Origin: Betaproteobacteria bacterium
GTDB lineage: Bacteria; Pseudomonadota; Gammaproteobacteria; Burkholderiales; SG8-39
Reading direction: 5' to 3'
Assembly: GCA_009693235.1 (NCBI GenBank)
Contig: SHXR01000004.1
Location: 26,403-90,402 of the forward strand
Length of the DNA stretch: 64,000 bases
The position numbers and the translations under genes are program-made. Under the pieces are notes generated by a model. The model ran no database searches. It saw only the letters and a program-made list of their open reading frames with translations, and was not told where the DNA came from. Positions 1 through 8,572 of the stretch are shown piece by piece. Numbering within the stretch: the stretch's first letter is position 1; every line of letters starts with the position of its first letter.

Positions 1-11
1 CGAAGGCGGCG

Positions 12-722
12 TCAATTCACGCGGGCCTCGGCACCCAACCCCATCAGTTCACCGATACGCGTCGAATCCGCTTTGATCGATGCGGTACTTGCCTCATGTA
101 CCACGTGGCCACGGTCCATGATGATGCAACGCGACGCCAGATCGAGTGCAACTTCGATCCGCTGCTCGACCAGCAGCACCGCAAGGGCCCCGTCGCCGAC
201 CGCCGACTTCAACGCGGCGACGAGTTGCTCGACCACCACCGGTGCCAGTCCCTCGGAGGGCTCGTCCATCAGCAATACCTTCGGATTGCCGACCAGCGCG
301 CGAGCAATCGACAACATCTGTTGCTCCCCACCCGACAATTGGCGACCGAGACTCGTCAGGCGATTCGCGAGACCCGGAAAGAGCTTCAGCGCTGACGCTT
401 GCGTCCAGCGACCCGGCCGTTGCGCCACAGCTAGATTCTCTTTCACGGTGAGACTCGCAAACACTTCGCGTTCCTGCGGCACATATCCCAGCCCTGCCGC
501 CGATCGCTGATAGGTTCGCAGCGGCACGAAGTCGGTCGCACCGAAACGAATCGCGCCGGAACGCCGTTGCGCACGCCCAACGATCAATTCCAGCAAGGTG
601 GATTTGCCCACGCCATTACGCCCGATGATGGCGACCGTTTCGCCCGCTTGCACCGTGACGGACAAATCTTCGATGACGGTGGTGGGGCCCCAACCGCCGG
701 TGAGGCCGCGTATCTCAAGCAT
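12..722 (-). CDS. livF: Branched-chain amino acid-type ABC transporter, ATP-binding protein LivF
   Basis: This is the second ATPase of a LIV-type (HAAT family) importer and powers uptake together with LivG. Walker A (GRNGVGKST), the signature LSGGEQQML and Walker B with DEPSEGL are all intact. The 236-residue length is normal for LivF. The start ATG at 722 overlaps the end of livG by 8 bases and has an AGGA-type ribosome site 8 bases upstream; a GTG at 737 is a weaker alternative. It is the last gene of the minus-strand unit livK-VOC-livHMGF. The substrate need not be an amino acid, because the operon also encodes a ring-cleavage-type dioxygenase. Confidence 0.93.
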   Translation of the reverse strand: MLEIRGLTGGWGPTTVIEDLSVTVQAGETVAIIGRNGVGKSTLLELIVGRAQRRSGAIRFGATDFVPLRTYQRSAAGLGYVPQEREVFASLTVKENLAVAQRPGRWTQASALKLFPGLANRLTSLGRQLSGGEQQMLSIARALVGNPKVLLMDEPSEGLAPVVVEQLVAALKSAVGDGALAVLLVEQRIEVALDLASRCIIMDRGHVVHEASTASIKADSTRIGELMGLGAEARVN

Positions 723-1470
723 GGGTTGTCCTCGCACCGCCCAGATACACCGTGCGTACCTCGCTGCTTGACATCACCTCTTGCGGCGACCCAGTCATCA
801 ACACGCGACCGGCCACCAGCACCATCACCTCTTGCGCGAATTGGCGCACCACATGCATGTCGTGCTCGATCAACAGGATCGCAAGATCCTTCGGTAAGCG
901 CGCAATCGTATCGAGCAGTCGTGCCACTTCATTACCGGGGATGCCGGCAGCGGGCTCATCGAGCAGCAGGACCTTCGGATCCAGCGACAAGGCGATTGCG
1001 ATCTCCACCAGTCGCTGTCGCCCATATGAAACATCGGTGATGGTCTGGTGCCGCACGTCAGCGAGCCCAAGCATATCCAGGATCGCCTCAGAACGCTCGA
1101 CCAAAGGCTTGCAGCGTCCGGCCGGTCGCAACATGGCAAAGCTTGACCCCGCATGTTCACTCACTGCGAGGAAGACATTCTCCAGAATGGTGAGACCGCG
1201 AAAGAGATTGTTGATCTGAAACGTCCGTACCAGACCCTGCTTGACCCGCAAGGCGGGCGCAAGGGCGGTGACGTCGCGGCCGTTCAGCACGACAGTCCCG
1301 GTGTCCGGCCGCAACAGGCCGGTGAGCAATCCAACCAGCGTGGTCTTGCCCGCTCCGTTCGGCCCGATGAGTGCGAGACGCGCACCCACCGGCACCTTGA
1401 GCGTCACATCATCGGTGACCACCAGCGCACCGAAACGCTTGACAAGTCCGATTGCCTCCAGCGCGCTCAT
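715..1470 (-). CDS. livG: Branched-chain amino acid-type ABC transporter, ATP-binding protein LivG
   Basis: This is the first ATPase of the LIV importer. Walker A (GPNGAGKTT, about residues 36-44), the signature region SYGRQR and Walker B with LLLDEPAAG are present, and the 251-residue length fits LivG. The reading frame stays open upstream to 1965, but that extension is antisense-like junk over livM. The ATG at 1470 overlaps the livM stop in an ATGA, as expected for translational coupling, so I choose it. Confidence 0.93.
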   Translation of the reverse strand: MSALEAIGLVKRFGALVVTDDVTLKVPVGARLALIGPNGAGKTTLVGLLTGLLRPDTGTVVLNGRDVTALAPALRVKQGLVRTFQINNLFRGLTILENVFLAVSEHAGSSFAMLRPAGRCKPLVERSEAILDMLGLADVRHQTITDVSYGRQRLVEIAIALSLDPKVLLLDEPAAGIPGNEVARLLDTIARLPKDLAILLIEHDMHVVRQFAQEVMVLVAGRVLMTGSPQEVMSSSEVRTVYLGGARTTHA

Positions 1471-2435
1471 CGGCCACCCCGCAGCCGAGCGGCGAGCATC
1501 GCTGCCACGCCAAGCATGCCGCCCCGCGCGAACATGACCACCACGATGAGCAAGCCGCCGATCACGAACATCCAGTGGAACGGATTCCATTCGGACGCCA
1601 CCTGATGCACCAGCATGTAGACCGGCGCACCGATCAATGCGCCATAAAGCCGTCCAACGCCGCCCAGCACCAACATCACCAGTGCATCGATGGATTTCTC
1701 CACCGAGAGCGCTTCCAGACCAACGAATTTCACCGTCTGCGCCGAGACCGCTCCCGCAATTCCTGCGATGAAGCCGCTCACGACATATACGACGACCAAT
1801 TGACGCCGCACCGGCGTACCGATAAAGCGCATCCGCTCGGTGTTTTCGCGCAGACCCTGCAGGGAAACGCCAAACGGTGAGGAGACCAGGCAACGCACCA
1901 CCAGAAACAGCACGAACAGCCAACCCAGCGCGTAGAGATAGGAGGTCTGTCCAAAGACGGTCCACTTGAAAAGACCCAGCAGCGGATCGAGCTTGATGCC
2001 CCGCAACCCGTCATCGCCACCCGTGATCGCGATGGCCTTGTTGCCCGCTTCATAAAGGATGACATTGAGTGCGAGCGTCACCATGATCTGCGGCAGGCCG
2101 GAAAGTCCCATGAGGACCGGCCCCACCATCAAAGCGAAGGACGCCGCCGCGAGTCCCGCGAGAATCGCGCCGGTGATCGGTTCGTGATGGCCGGCGAGCG
2201 AAATCAAGCCGGCCCCGTACGCGCCGATGCCGAAGAACACGGCGTGCCCCATGGACACCACGCCGGCATAGCCCATCACCAGATCGAGCGAGAGCGCAAA
2301 GAGCGCCATGATCACGATCGCGGTCGCCAGCGAAAGATTCCGCGGGAACAGAAAAAACACCGCAAGCGCCATGAGCCAATAGGCAATCTCCGCCCAATGG
2401 ATGCGATGCCGATTCAGCAACGGCGAATGGTTCAT
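1467..2435 (-). CDS. livM: Branched-chain amino acid-type ABC transporter permease LivM
   Basis: This is one of the two inner-membrane permeases of the LIV importer. The 322-residue protein is strongly hydrophobic, with multiple predicted membrane segments and the family signature around ALSLDLVMGYAGVVSMGHA in the first third. It overlaps livG and livH by four bases each (ATGA junctions), which shows tight translational coupling. Nothing indicates damage. Confidence 0.93.
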   Translation of the reverse strand: MNHSPLLNRHRIHWAEIAYWLMALAVFFLFPRNLSLATAIVIMALFALSLDLVMGYAGVVSMGHAVFFGIGAYGAGLISLAGHHEPITGAILAGLAAASFALMVGPVLMGLSGLPQIMVTLALNVILYEAGNKAIAITGGDDGLRGIKLDPLLGLFKWTVFGQTSYLYALGWLFVLFLVVRCLVSSPFGVSLQGLRENTERMRFIGTPVRRQLVVVYVVSGFIAGIAGAVSAQTVKFVGLEALSVEKSIDALVMLVLGGVGRLYGALIGAPVYMLVHQVASEWNPFHWMFVIGGLLIVVVMFARGGMLGVAAMLAARLRGGR

Positions 2436-3313
2436 CGCGACGACGGGGAATGCAGCAACGTATGGCCGCGGAACACCATCCAGGCGATGAGCACGGCGTA
2501 GATGATGAAGCCACCGATCTCGGGATGAAAGTATCGGCCGGCTGTATCAATCACACCAAGCGCGATCGACACCCACGCAGAAGCCCTGAGGTTGCCGATT
2601 CCAGACATCGACACGACGATGAGAATCAGCACCAGATATTTGAATGCATAGGCCGGTTCGAGCGGCAGCACCGCAAAACCCACCGCGCCGCCGACCGCAG
2701 CGAGCCCGGAACCCAACGCAAAGGCCATCGAGAAAAGGCGTCGCACGTTGATGCCGACCGCTTCAGCCATGCCGCGATTGTCGACCGCCGCCCGCAACCG
2801 TGCGCCAAAACTGGTGCGCTCGAAGACATACCAAAGCGCAATCATGAGCACCGCACCGAAGACGACGATGAAGATGCGGTAGACCTGCAGCGTGCGCTCG
2901 CCAAGATGAACATTCGCCGCGAGCGCCTCAGGCAGGTGCGCGGGCACGATGTCCGGGCCGAACACCAGATTGAGACCGGCCATACCGATAAACATGAGCC
3001 CGATCGTCATCAAGACATGATCGAGTTCGGGCGCCCCGTAGAGCTTGACGAAAAAGATGCGCTCGACCACCACGCTGCCCGCGGCCACCGCCAGCACCGC
3101 AATGAGCGCGGCCAGCGCAAACGGCACCCCATGCGAATTCATCAAGCTCACCGTGATATAGCCGCCCACCACCGCGAACACGCCATGCGCCATGTTCACC
3201 ACCCGCATAAGGCCCATCATCACGACCAGCCCAATCGAGATGGTAAATAGCACGACACCATACGAAACACCGTAGATGCCGATGAAACTGAGGGCGGAGA
3301 GCACGTCAGTCAT
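2432..3313 (-). CDS. livH: Branched-chain amino acid-type ABC transporter permease LivH
   Basis: This is the partner permease of LivM. The 293-residue protein is hydrophobic throughout and carries the LivH hallmark region MMGLMRVVNMAHGVF near the N-terminus. It follows the VOC dioxygenase gene in the same orientation after a 232-bp gap that holds a palindromic repeat (3371-3488). The gap could attenuate or process the transcript between enzyme and permease genes. Confidence 0.92.
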   Translation of the reverse strand: MTDVLSALSFIGIYGVSYGVVLFTISIGLVVMMGLMRVVNMAHGVFAVVGGYITVSLMNSHGVPFALAALIAVLAVAAGSVVVERIFFVKLYGAPELDHVLMTIGLMFIGMAGLNLVFGPDIVPAHLPEALAANVHLGERTLQVYRIFIVVFGAVLMIALWYVFERTSFGARLRAAVDNRGMAEAVGINVRRLFSMAFALGSGLAAVGGAVGFAVLPLEPAYAFKYLVLILIVVSMSGIGNLRASAWVSIALGVIDTAGRYFHPEIGGFIIYAVLIAWMVFRGHTLLHSPSSR

Positions 3314-3370
3314 AAATCATGGGAACGCTCGATTCACCTCTGGTACGTCGAGATCTAAGGGCTTAATGAC

Positions 3371-3488
3371 CGTAAGGGTGGAAAAGCGCAGCGCATTCCA
3401 CCGAAGCTTTGGCCTCTGGGTCCCGAAGCTTCAGCCGTCGCGCTGTGCATTGCTGCGGCGGAATGCGCCCTGCTTTTCCTACCCGTTA
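3371..3488. repeat. REPIN-like imperfect inverted repeat between VOC gene and livH
   Basis: The left end contains a palindrome at 3376-3402 (GGGTGGAAAAGCGCAGCGC, then ATTCCACC). Its complement recurs imperfectly at about 3459-3488 (GGAATGCGCCCTGCTTTTCC, then TACCCGTTAC). The pair could fold as a long stem with an inner AAGCTT-containing arm (GAAGCTT at 3403 and 3425). A close relative lies at 55348-55379 beside the second livH. The structure resembles REP doublets, which are mobile non-coding palindromes usually found between genes. Confidence 0.6.
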
Positions 3489-3545
3489 CCGACAACGGGC
3501 GAGGGTGCAATCAGTCCTCATTTGCTGGTGCGAAATCAGGGCAGC

Positions 3546-4469
3546 TCAATGATTGGCGCCCTCGGCATAACCCACCCGCCCAAAGCCTGCACGCGGCGTA
3601 CCGAGCCACATGTCGACCACTTCCAGCTTGGGCTCCAACATGCGAGCCGCACGGGGAGTGCGCTCCGAAAACTCTTCCATGCCGTGCGTGTATTCGAGCG
3701 TAATGCCGTCCGGATCGAGGAAGTAGAGGAACACGCTGCCCGATGCGACATGCCGGCCCGGGCCAAACACCACCGGTGCGCCTTCGCGCGGCAGGCGATT
3801 GTTGCCGCGGCCGATATCATCCAGGTCGCGCACCATCAACGCGTAATGATGCAATTGATTGGCATCCGAGCGCGCGATACCAAGACTGTGGTGATACGGA
3901 TTCGGATAGCAACGCATGAACGCGATTTCGTTTTCATGCTTGTCGTCGCGGATATGGTCCGATACCCGGAAACCGAATTTATCGGTAAGCCATGCGAACG
4001 TCGTATCGAACTCCTTTACCTTGATTACGATGTGCCCAAGCCTGAGGAGATTAGCGCGCGTCGGCGCAAAAGGCTTCACCTGCCGCTCGGCGCCGCTGAA
4101 CAATTCCATCGGCATGCCGCAGCCGGGAATGTTGAAACGAATGCTCTCGCGATGGCGCAGATCGCGCGCCTCGGCCGCCGGCACCGCTGTGTAGGACACG
4201 CCGAGCGACTTCAGATGGCGTCGCGCCGCTTCGAGGTCTTCGTCGCTTTCCAGCTCGAACGCCATTCGCTTCACGCCAGGCTGCGCCGCGGGGAAGAATG
4301 CGAGGCTGTGATAATCATCGCCACAGCGCATATAGGCGACTTCACCCTTCCGGTACTCCGACACTTCCATGCCGACCACATCGCGATAGAACGTCACGGT
4401 CCGTTCGAGATCGGCAACATTGATGGCGACATAACCAAGCTTTTTGTAGCGAAATGGGGCGTCGGGCAT
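3546..4469 (-). CDS. Two-domain VOC protein, type I extradiol ring-cleavage dioxygenase (BphC-like)
   Basis: This protein probably opens a catechol-type ring next to its two hydroxyls, using Fe(II) and O2. It has two VOC (beta-alpha-beta-beta-beta) domains, about residues 8-125 and 143-265. The metal ligands of the BphC family are all where expected: His146 (LGHIVIKV), His208 (HHYAL) and Glu259 (ITLEYTHG). The second-shell residues His194, His240 and Tyr249 are also present. The 307-residue length is typical. It sits between the LIV binding protein and livH on the same strand, so uptake and ring cleavage are probably co-expressed. The exact substrate is unknown. Confidence 0.88.
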   Translation of the reverse strand: MPDAPFRYKKLGYVAINVADLERTVTFYRDVVGMEVSEYRKGEVAYMRCGDDYHSLAFFPAAQPGVKRMAFELESDEDLEAARRHLKSLGVSYTAVPAAEARDLRHRESIRFNIPGCGMPMELFSGAERQVKPFAPTRANLLRLGHIVIKVKEFDTTFAWLTDKFGFRVSDHIRDDKHENEIAFMRCYPNPYHHSLGIARSDANQLHHYALMVRDLDDIGRGNNRLPREGAPVVFGPGRHVASGSVFLYFLDPDGITLEYTHGMEEFSERTPRAARMLEPKLEVVDMWLGTPRAGFGRVGYAEGANH

Positions 4470-4522
4470 GACAGTCTCCTGATTCTGGAAAAAGGGTGAA
4501 TTCTAAAGGGAGCCGCGCATCG

Positions 4523-5746
4523 TTACTTCGTCGTGCCGGTGGGAATCGACCGGATGCCGGCAAAGGTATCGGTAATTTCAAGTTTCAATTTGCCGTCCGC
4601 ACCCTTCACGGCGCGGCGCAGATAAACATTCATCGTGGCATTGCGTGTTTCCGGCTCAATGGCGATCGGGCCGCGCGCGCCCTCCCACCTGTGCGTCGTG
4701 GACGCTTGCACCGCCGCGGCGCCATCGAACGGCTTGCCCTGCTGCGATTGGATCATGTGGTAGAGCAGCATCATGCCATCGTACGCACATGCGCCTTCAT
4801 AACTGGGCAACTCGTTCGGATGCTTGGCCTTCATGGCGTCCTTGTATTTTTTGTTCTCGGCGCCGGGCTGATTCATCGAATAGGTGAGCGAATCATACAT
4901 ACCGACTACCGAATCATCATAGAGCGGCAGAAACGGATCGTCGATGATCGCCTGCCCAATCAACGCGAGGTCTTTGCGCCCGGTGAGCCCCTGTGCACGC
5001 AGGGCTTTCATGATATTCACCGACGGCGCGCCCACCGGAATGAACATGTGATAAACGGGTGGCTTGCCTTTGCCCAGGCGCTCGATGAACGGCGCATAGT
5101 CCACTGTGTTGAGCGGAATCTTATCTTCACCGACGATCTCCCCGCCAAGCGACAAATATTTCATCCGATAGGCGGCAATAAAATCATGGCCGGGCGAGTA
5201 ATCGGAGGCGGCGAGATAGGCGCGCTTCCAACCATTCTTGATTGCCCATTCGGCCTGCACCGAGGCCATCATGTGCTGCGTCTGCGCCGGCCGAATGATC
5301 ATCGGCGACGATTGGGTGATCGCCAGTGCCGCGCCATTGAACACCACCGCCGGCGTATTGGTCTCCGTCAATACCGGGGCGAGCGCGATCGGCTCTGGTG
5401 ATAAGTAAAACCCACCCATCAACTTCACACCATCGCGTACCACCAACTCTTCGCCCAGGCGCCGCGCCACCGACGGATTCGAGCCACCAAGATCGCGATA
5501 GAGGATCTCCACTTCGCGTCCGCCCACCCGCGTGCCGTAGGCAGCGGTGAAGGCGTCAATGCCCTCACGATATTTCTTGCCCACTACCGCGAACGGCCCG
5601 GAAAACTGGCCGAGAATGCCGATGCGAATCTTCTCTTGGGCGAAGACCGGCGTGCCGGCCGCGCCCATCAAGGCGATGAGCGATCCGGCCAGGAATGCGC
5701 GTAGCGCGATGCGAATCGTGTGGTCGTTTGCGCCCTCGTTGTGCAT
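4523..5746 (-). CDS. LIV-type ABC transporter substrate-binding protein (LivK family)
   Basis: This is the periplasmic receptor for the livHMGF system encoded downstream. The start ATG at 5746 has a TAGGAG ribosome site about 8 bases upstream. An N-terminal signal peptide (hydrophobic stretch ending GTPVFAQ) precedes a peripla_BP_6-type domain beginning KIRIGILGQFSGPFA. The length is 407 residues, normal for the family. A longer open frame to 6247 is only the shadow of the divergent Rieske gene. It is the first gene of the minus-strand unit and divergent to the Rieske oxygenase gene at 5945, leaving 198 bp for control elements. Confidence 0.9.
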   Translation of the reverse strand: MHNEGANDHTIRIALRAFLAGSLIALMGAAGTPVFAQEKIRIGILGQFSGPFAVVGKKYREGIDAFTAAYGTRVGGREVEILYRDLGGSNPSVARRLGEELVVRDGVKLMGGFYLSPEPIALAPVLTETNTPAVVFNGAALAITQSSPMIIRPAQTQHMMASVQAEWAIKNGWKRAYLAASDYSPGHDFIAAYRMKYLSLGGEIVGEDKIPLNTVDYAPFIERLGKGKPPVYHMFIPVGAPSVNIMKALRAQGLTGRKDLALIGQAIIDDPFLPLYDDSVVGMYDSLTYSMNQPGAENKKYKDAMKAKHPNELPSYEGACAYDGMMLLYHMIQSQQGKPFDGAAAVQASTTHRWEGARGPIAIEPETRNATMNVYLRRAVKGADGKLKLEITDTFAGIRSIPTGTTK

Positions 5747-5944
5747 GTCGCGGTCTCCTAGTCTGTGACGTGTCGTTACGTTGATCTTACGATTTTTCGG
5801 GAATGTTGGTGGCGCCAGACCGCCTCTTTGGCCTGCACCTTTCACTTTCCACCGGGCACCGCCATCTCCCCCCCTTCCCCTTCCGAGGCAACCCGCATAA
5901 CATTCGTCCGAGCCGGTCCATGAACCGCCCGTCCTGGAGGCCCC

Positions 5945-7000
5945 ATGTTCCTGAAAAATTGCTGGTATGTCGGCGCCAACGCGGATGAGCTCGGACGCGG
6001 GCTCCTTGCCCGCACGCTCCTCGATGAGCGCGTGGTGTTCTACCGCAAGGAAGACGGCACCGCGGTCGCGCTCGAAGACCGTTGCTCGCATCGGTTCTAT
6101 CCGCTTTCGAAGGGCGACCTCAAAGGCGATGTGATCGTGTGCGGCTACCATGGTCTGGAATTCGATTGCACCGGCAAGTGTGTGCGCGTACCGGGGCAGA
6201 CCGACGTTCCGCAAGGCTCGACCATTCGCGCCTACCCCACCGTGCAACGCTGGGGCCTGGTGTGGATCTGGATGGGCGATCCCGCCAAGGCCGATGCGTC
6301 ACTGATTCCGGACATCTGGCGCCAGGATCATCCGGAATGGAAAACTCTCTTTAATCCGCCGATCCCGGTGCAAGGTGACTACCGCCTGTTGGGCGACAAC
6401 CTGCTTGATCCAAGCCATGTCGCGTTTCTGCACAAGACCACGCTGGGTTCGGATGTCGCCGAAGTTCCGCACGAAATGGAAGCCTTCGACAACAGCGTGC
6501 GCGTGATCCGCTGGACGCTCGATAGACCGGCTGCGCCCATGTTCGCGCGTTTGGGCGGCTTCACCAGCAACGTCGATCGCTGGCAGATCATCACCTGGAC
6601 CGCGCCTTGCATGATCGAAGTCGATCTCGGCAGTTGCGTCGCGGGTTCAGGAGCCATTAACGGCGATCGCAGCCAAGGCGTCGAAATGCGGTCCTATAAC
6701 TTCGCGACGCCCTGCACGGAAAAAACATTCCACTACTTCTGGACGCACTGCCGCAACTACAAGCACGACGACGACAACATTTCCAAGATTACCCGCGAGC
6801 AAGTGTTGATTGCGCTGTCGGAAGACATTATGGCCATTGAAGGCGTGCAGGCCGGCACCGACAGATACCCCGACAAGCGGACCATCAACACGCGCGCTGA
6901 CGGCGCGGGACTGCGGGCACGCCGCCACCTGAAAGGGCTGATCGACGCGGAGCAGTCGGAGAAGACGTCGATCAACGAGGCGGCGCGGGCGACGGCGTAG
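5945..7000 (+). CDS. Rieske [2Fe-2S] aromatic oxygenase, VanA-like (vanillate demethylase oxygenase family)
   Basis: This is the terminal oxygenase of a two-component system that hydroxylates or O-demethylates an aromatic acid. The Rieske ligands are Cys47-x-His49 and Cys66-x2-His69. The mononuclear iron site follows the N-x2-D-x2-H-x4-H pattern (Asn152, Asp155, His158, His163). The 351-residue length matches the VanA/Pdmo group. A GGAGG site at 5936-5940 precedes the ATG. No reductase or ferredoxin gene is nearby, so electrons must come from a component encoded elsewhere. Divergence from the LIV-dioxygenase unit suggests a shared pathway: uptake, oxygenation, ring cleavage. Confidence 0.9.
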   Translation: MFLKNCWYVGANADELGRGLLARTLLDERVVFYRKEDGTAVALEDRCSHRFYPLSKGDLKGDVIVCGYHGLEFDCTGKCVRVPGQTDVPQGSTIRAYPTVQRWGLVWIWMGDPAKADASLIPDIWRQDHPEWKTLFNPPIPVQGDYRLLGDNLLDPSHVAFLHKTTLGSDVAEVPHEMEAFDNSVRVIRWTLDRPAAPMFARLGGFTSNVDRWQIITWTAPCMIEVDLGSCVAGSGAINGDRSQGVEMRSYNFATPCTEKTFHYFWTHCRNYKHDDDNISKITREQVLIALSEDIMAIEGVQAGTDRYPDKRTINTRADGAGLRARRHLKGLIDAEQSEKTSINEAARATA

Positions 7001-7031
7001 CGCGCCAAGGATCACTGACCAGAAGAGGGCC

Positions 7032-8029
7032 CTACGCCGCGTTCTCTCGCACATGCGCCCAGACATGCACATGCGGCGCACCGTTGAAGAACCACACCAT
7101 CGACGGCCCTTCCAGCTGCCAGACGTCCCACACGCCCCCACCGACATCGCGATTTTGTAGAACGCGAGATGCATCTGATCGAACTGCGCGCCTTCCATGT
7201 ACCGCATCGCGGTGGCTGCGTCTTCAGTGCGAAACGGCCGCACCAGATCAGCGAGCACTTTGCGCACTTCAGCTTGTTGGTCGCGGGCCAGCTCCGTCAT
7301 CGGGACGCCAGGTAGTCCGGCGGATTTACCTGACAGGCGCACGGTATCGGTGCCCTGATCGCGACGATCGCCCGCAATCAACGCAAGCCCACAGTGCCGG
7401 CCATCGAGCATTTGAAAAACGCTGTTCGCACGCTGGGCCTGATACCAATAAGCGTTGCCGGGATGATCCGCCTTCTCGACAAAGCGCTCGCCTAAGTGAC
7501 CGTAGAAGATCGGTCCGCCAAATGTCACACCGGCATCACCGCCCGTTCGCCGAGTGAAATGGTGCGACGTCATGACCATCTGGAAACGGCCACTATCGGG
7601 TGTACCGAAAAAAGCGAGCGAAGTGCTGCTATCGAAACTGCCGGTGCCATCACGCAGCAGCTGTTTGAGCACGGCCGGGCCATATTCCTCGCTGTGCAAG
7701 GCGGTAAAAATCTCGAACGCGAGACGCCTTTGATCCGGGGTAAGAAACGTGGCGAGGGTACGCGGGACGATATGCCAGTTGTTATCTACGCAGGCACGCA
7801 GGGGCGAGTCATAGGGAAAGCACAACTCACGCCGCTACCAATCGGCCAGATACCAATAGAGCTCCTCGGCAAGCGCTTCGGCCCGTCCGGCAGGCCGAAC
7901 CGACTGCGCGTAGACCGGCATACTTGGCGTCACGGCGAGCACGCCTGCGGCAAGCGATGCGCCAAGGAAGCGGCGGCGCGCGAACGTCGCTACGTCCATG
8001 CGATCGGCTGTCAAGACAGTCTTGAGCAT
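7032..8029 (-). pseudogene. Broken DUF3500 family secreted protein (Tat-type signal)
   Basis: The product is recognisable as a DUF3500 protein of about 332 residues with a twin-arginine-like leader (RRRFLGASLAAG), but two lesions interrupt it. An in-frame TAG at 7835-7837 lies between LADW and RRELCFPYD, where a CAG would restore reading. A one-base loss near 7149-7153 shifts the frame just after FYKIA. The correct C-terminus (VWDVWQLEGPSMVWFFNG through HVRENAA) is in the next frame and ends at 7032. The gene has a good ribosome site (GAGGA) and is the last of the 10036-7032 minus-strand unit. The family's biochemical role is not known to me. Confidence 0.8.
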
Positions 8030-8088
8030 TGATTTTTCCTCGCTCTAATCCCTTGTCCGCAGGTCGGCGGCCTTGACAACATCGTCAT

Positions 8089-8514
8089 TCAAAGAAGTGG
8101 TTTGCCCCGATTGTCGGTAGCGCGATCGATCTTCACGAGGACGCCGATGCCGGTGTCCGCACCGTCATGCTCCTGCTCGCGCTTCGAGAGCTTGGCAAAG
8201 ATGGCATCGCGGATCGGGCCGGTCGGGTAAAGTTCAACGGTACCCCAAAAGCGGAGGAACCCGGCCTCCAAGGCGCCCTCGCGTTGTGCCTTGAAGTTGG
8301 CGTACATCACGCATACGCGCCCGTCCTGCCCGACATTCTCGAGCGCCTTCTTCTTGGAACGTTCCCAGTATGCGAGGTGTTGATCGTCAAATACCACCAG
8401 GCTGCCCTTCGGACTGATATTGGGGCCATCCTTGCCGGTTGTAGCCACCAAGCAGGGATACCCATCGGTCCAGGCATTTTCGATAAAGGTCTTGTGCTGT
8501 TCGCTGAGCGCCAT
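8089..8514 (-). CDS. Pyridoxamine 5'-phosphate oxidase-like FMN-binding split-barrel protein
   Basis: This is a small (141-residue) PPOX-like protein. The N-terminal part contains PCLVATTGKDGPNISPKGS, the usual strand pair that packs against FMN in this fold, followed by a conserved YWERSKKKALEN helix region. Such proteins bind flavin, F420 or heme, and many have no assigned substrate. It lies in a minus-strand run with the prephenate-dehydratase-like gene upstream and the DUF3500 pseudogene downstream. It may serve as a reductase in the local catabolic pathway, but that is a guess from position. Confidence 0.82.
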   Translation of the reverse strand: MALSEQHKTFIENAWTDGYPCLVATTGKDGPNISPKGSLVVFDDQHLAYWERSKKKALENVGQDGRVCVMYANFKAQREGALEAGFLRFWGTVELYPTGPIRDAIFAKLSKREQEHDGADTGIGVLVKIDRATDNRGKPLL

Positions 8515-8572
8515 CGCGTTACCTCGTTTCTTTAGCTGTTATCGATCGAGTGGTGGAGACCTGATGCCGGCC

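Noticed and set aside
1471..1965. Upstream extension of the livG frame (longer LivG)
   Set aside because: It overlaps livM entirely, has no similarity to ABC proteins and no ribosome site; the ATG at 1470 is an ATGA overlap with livM.
3276..4499. 407-codon plus-strand open frame
   Set aside because: It is antisense to the VOC dioxygenase, with composition typical of a high-GC shadow and no ribosome site or motif.
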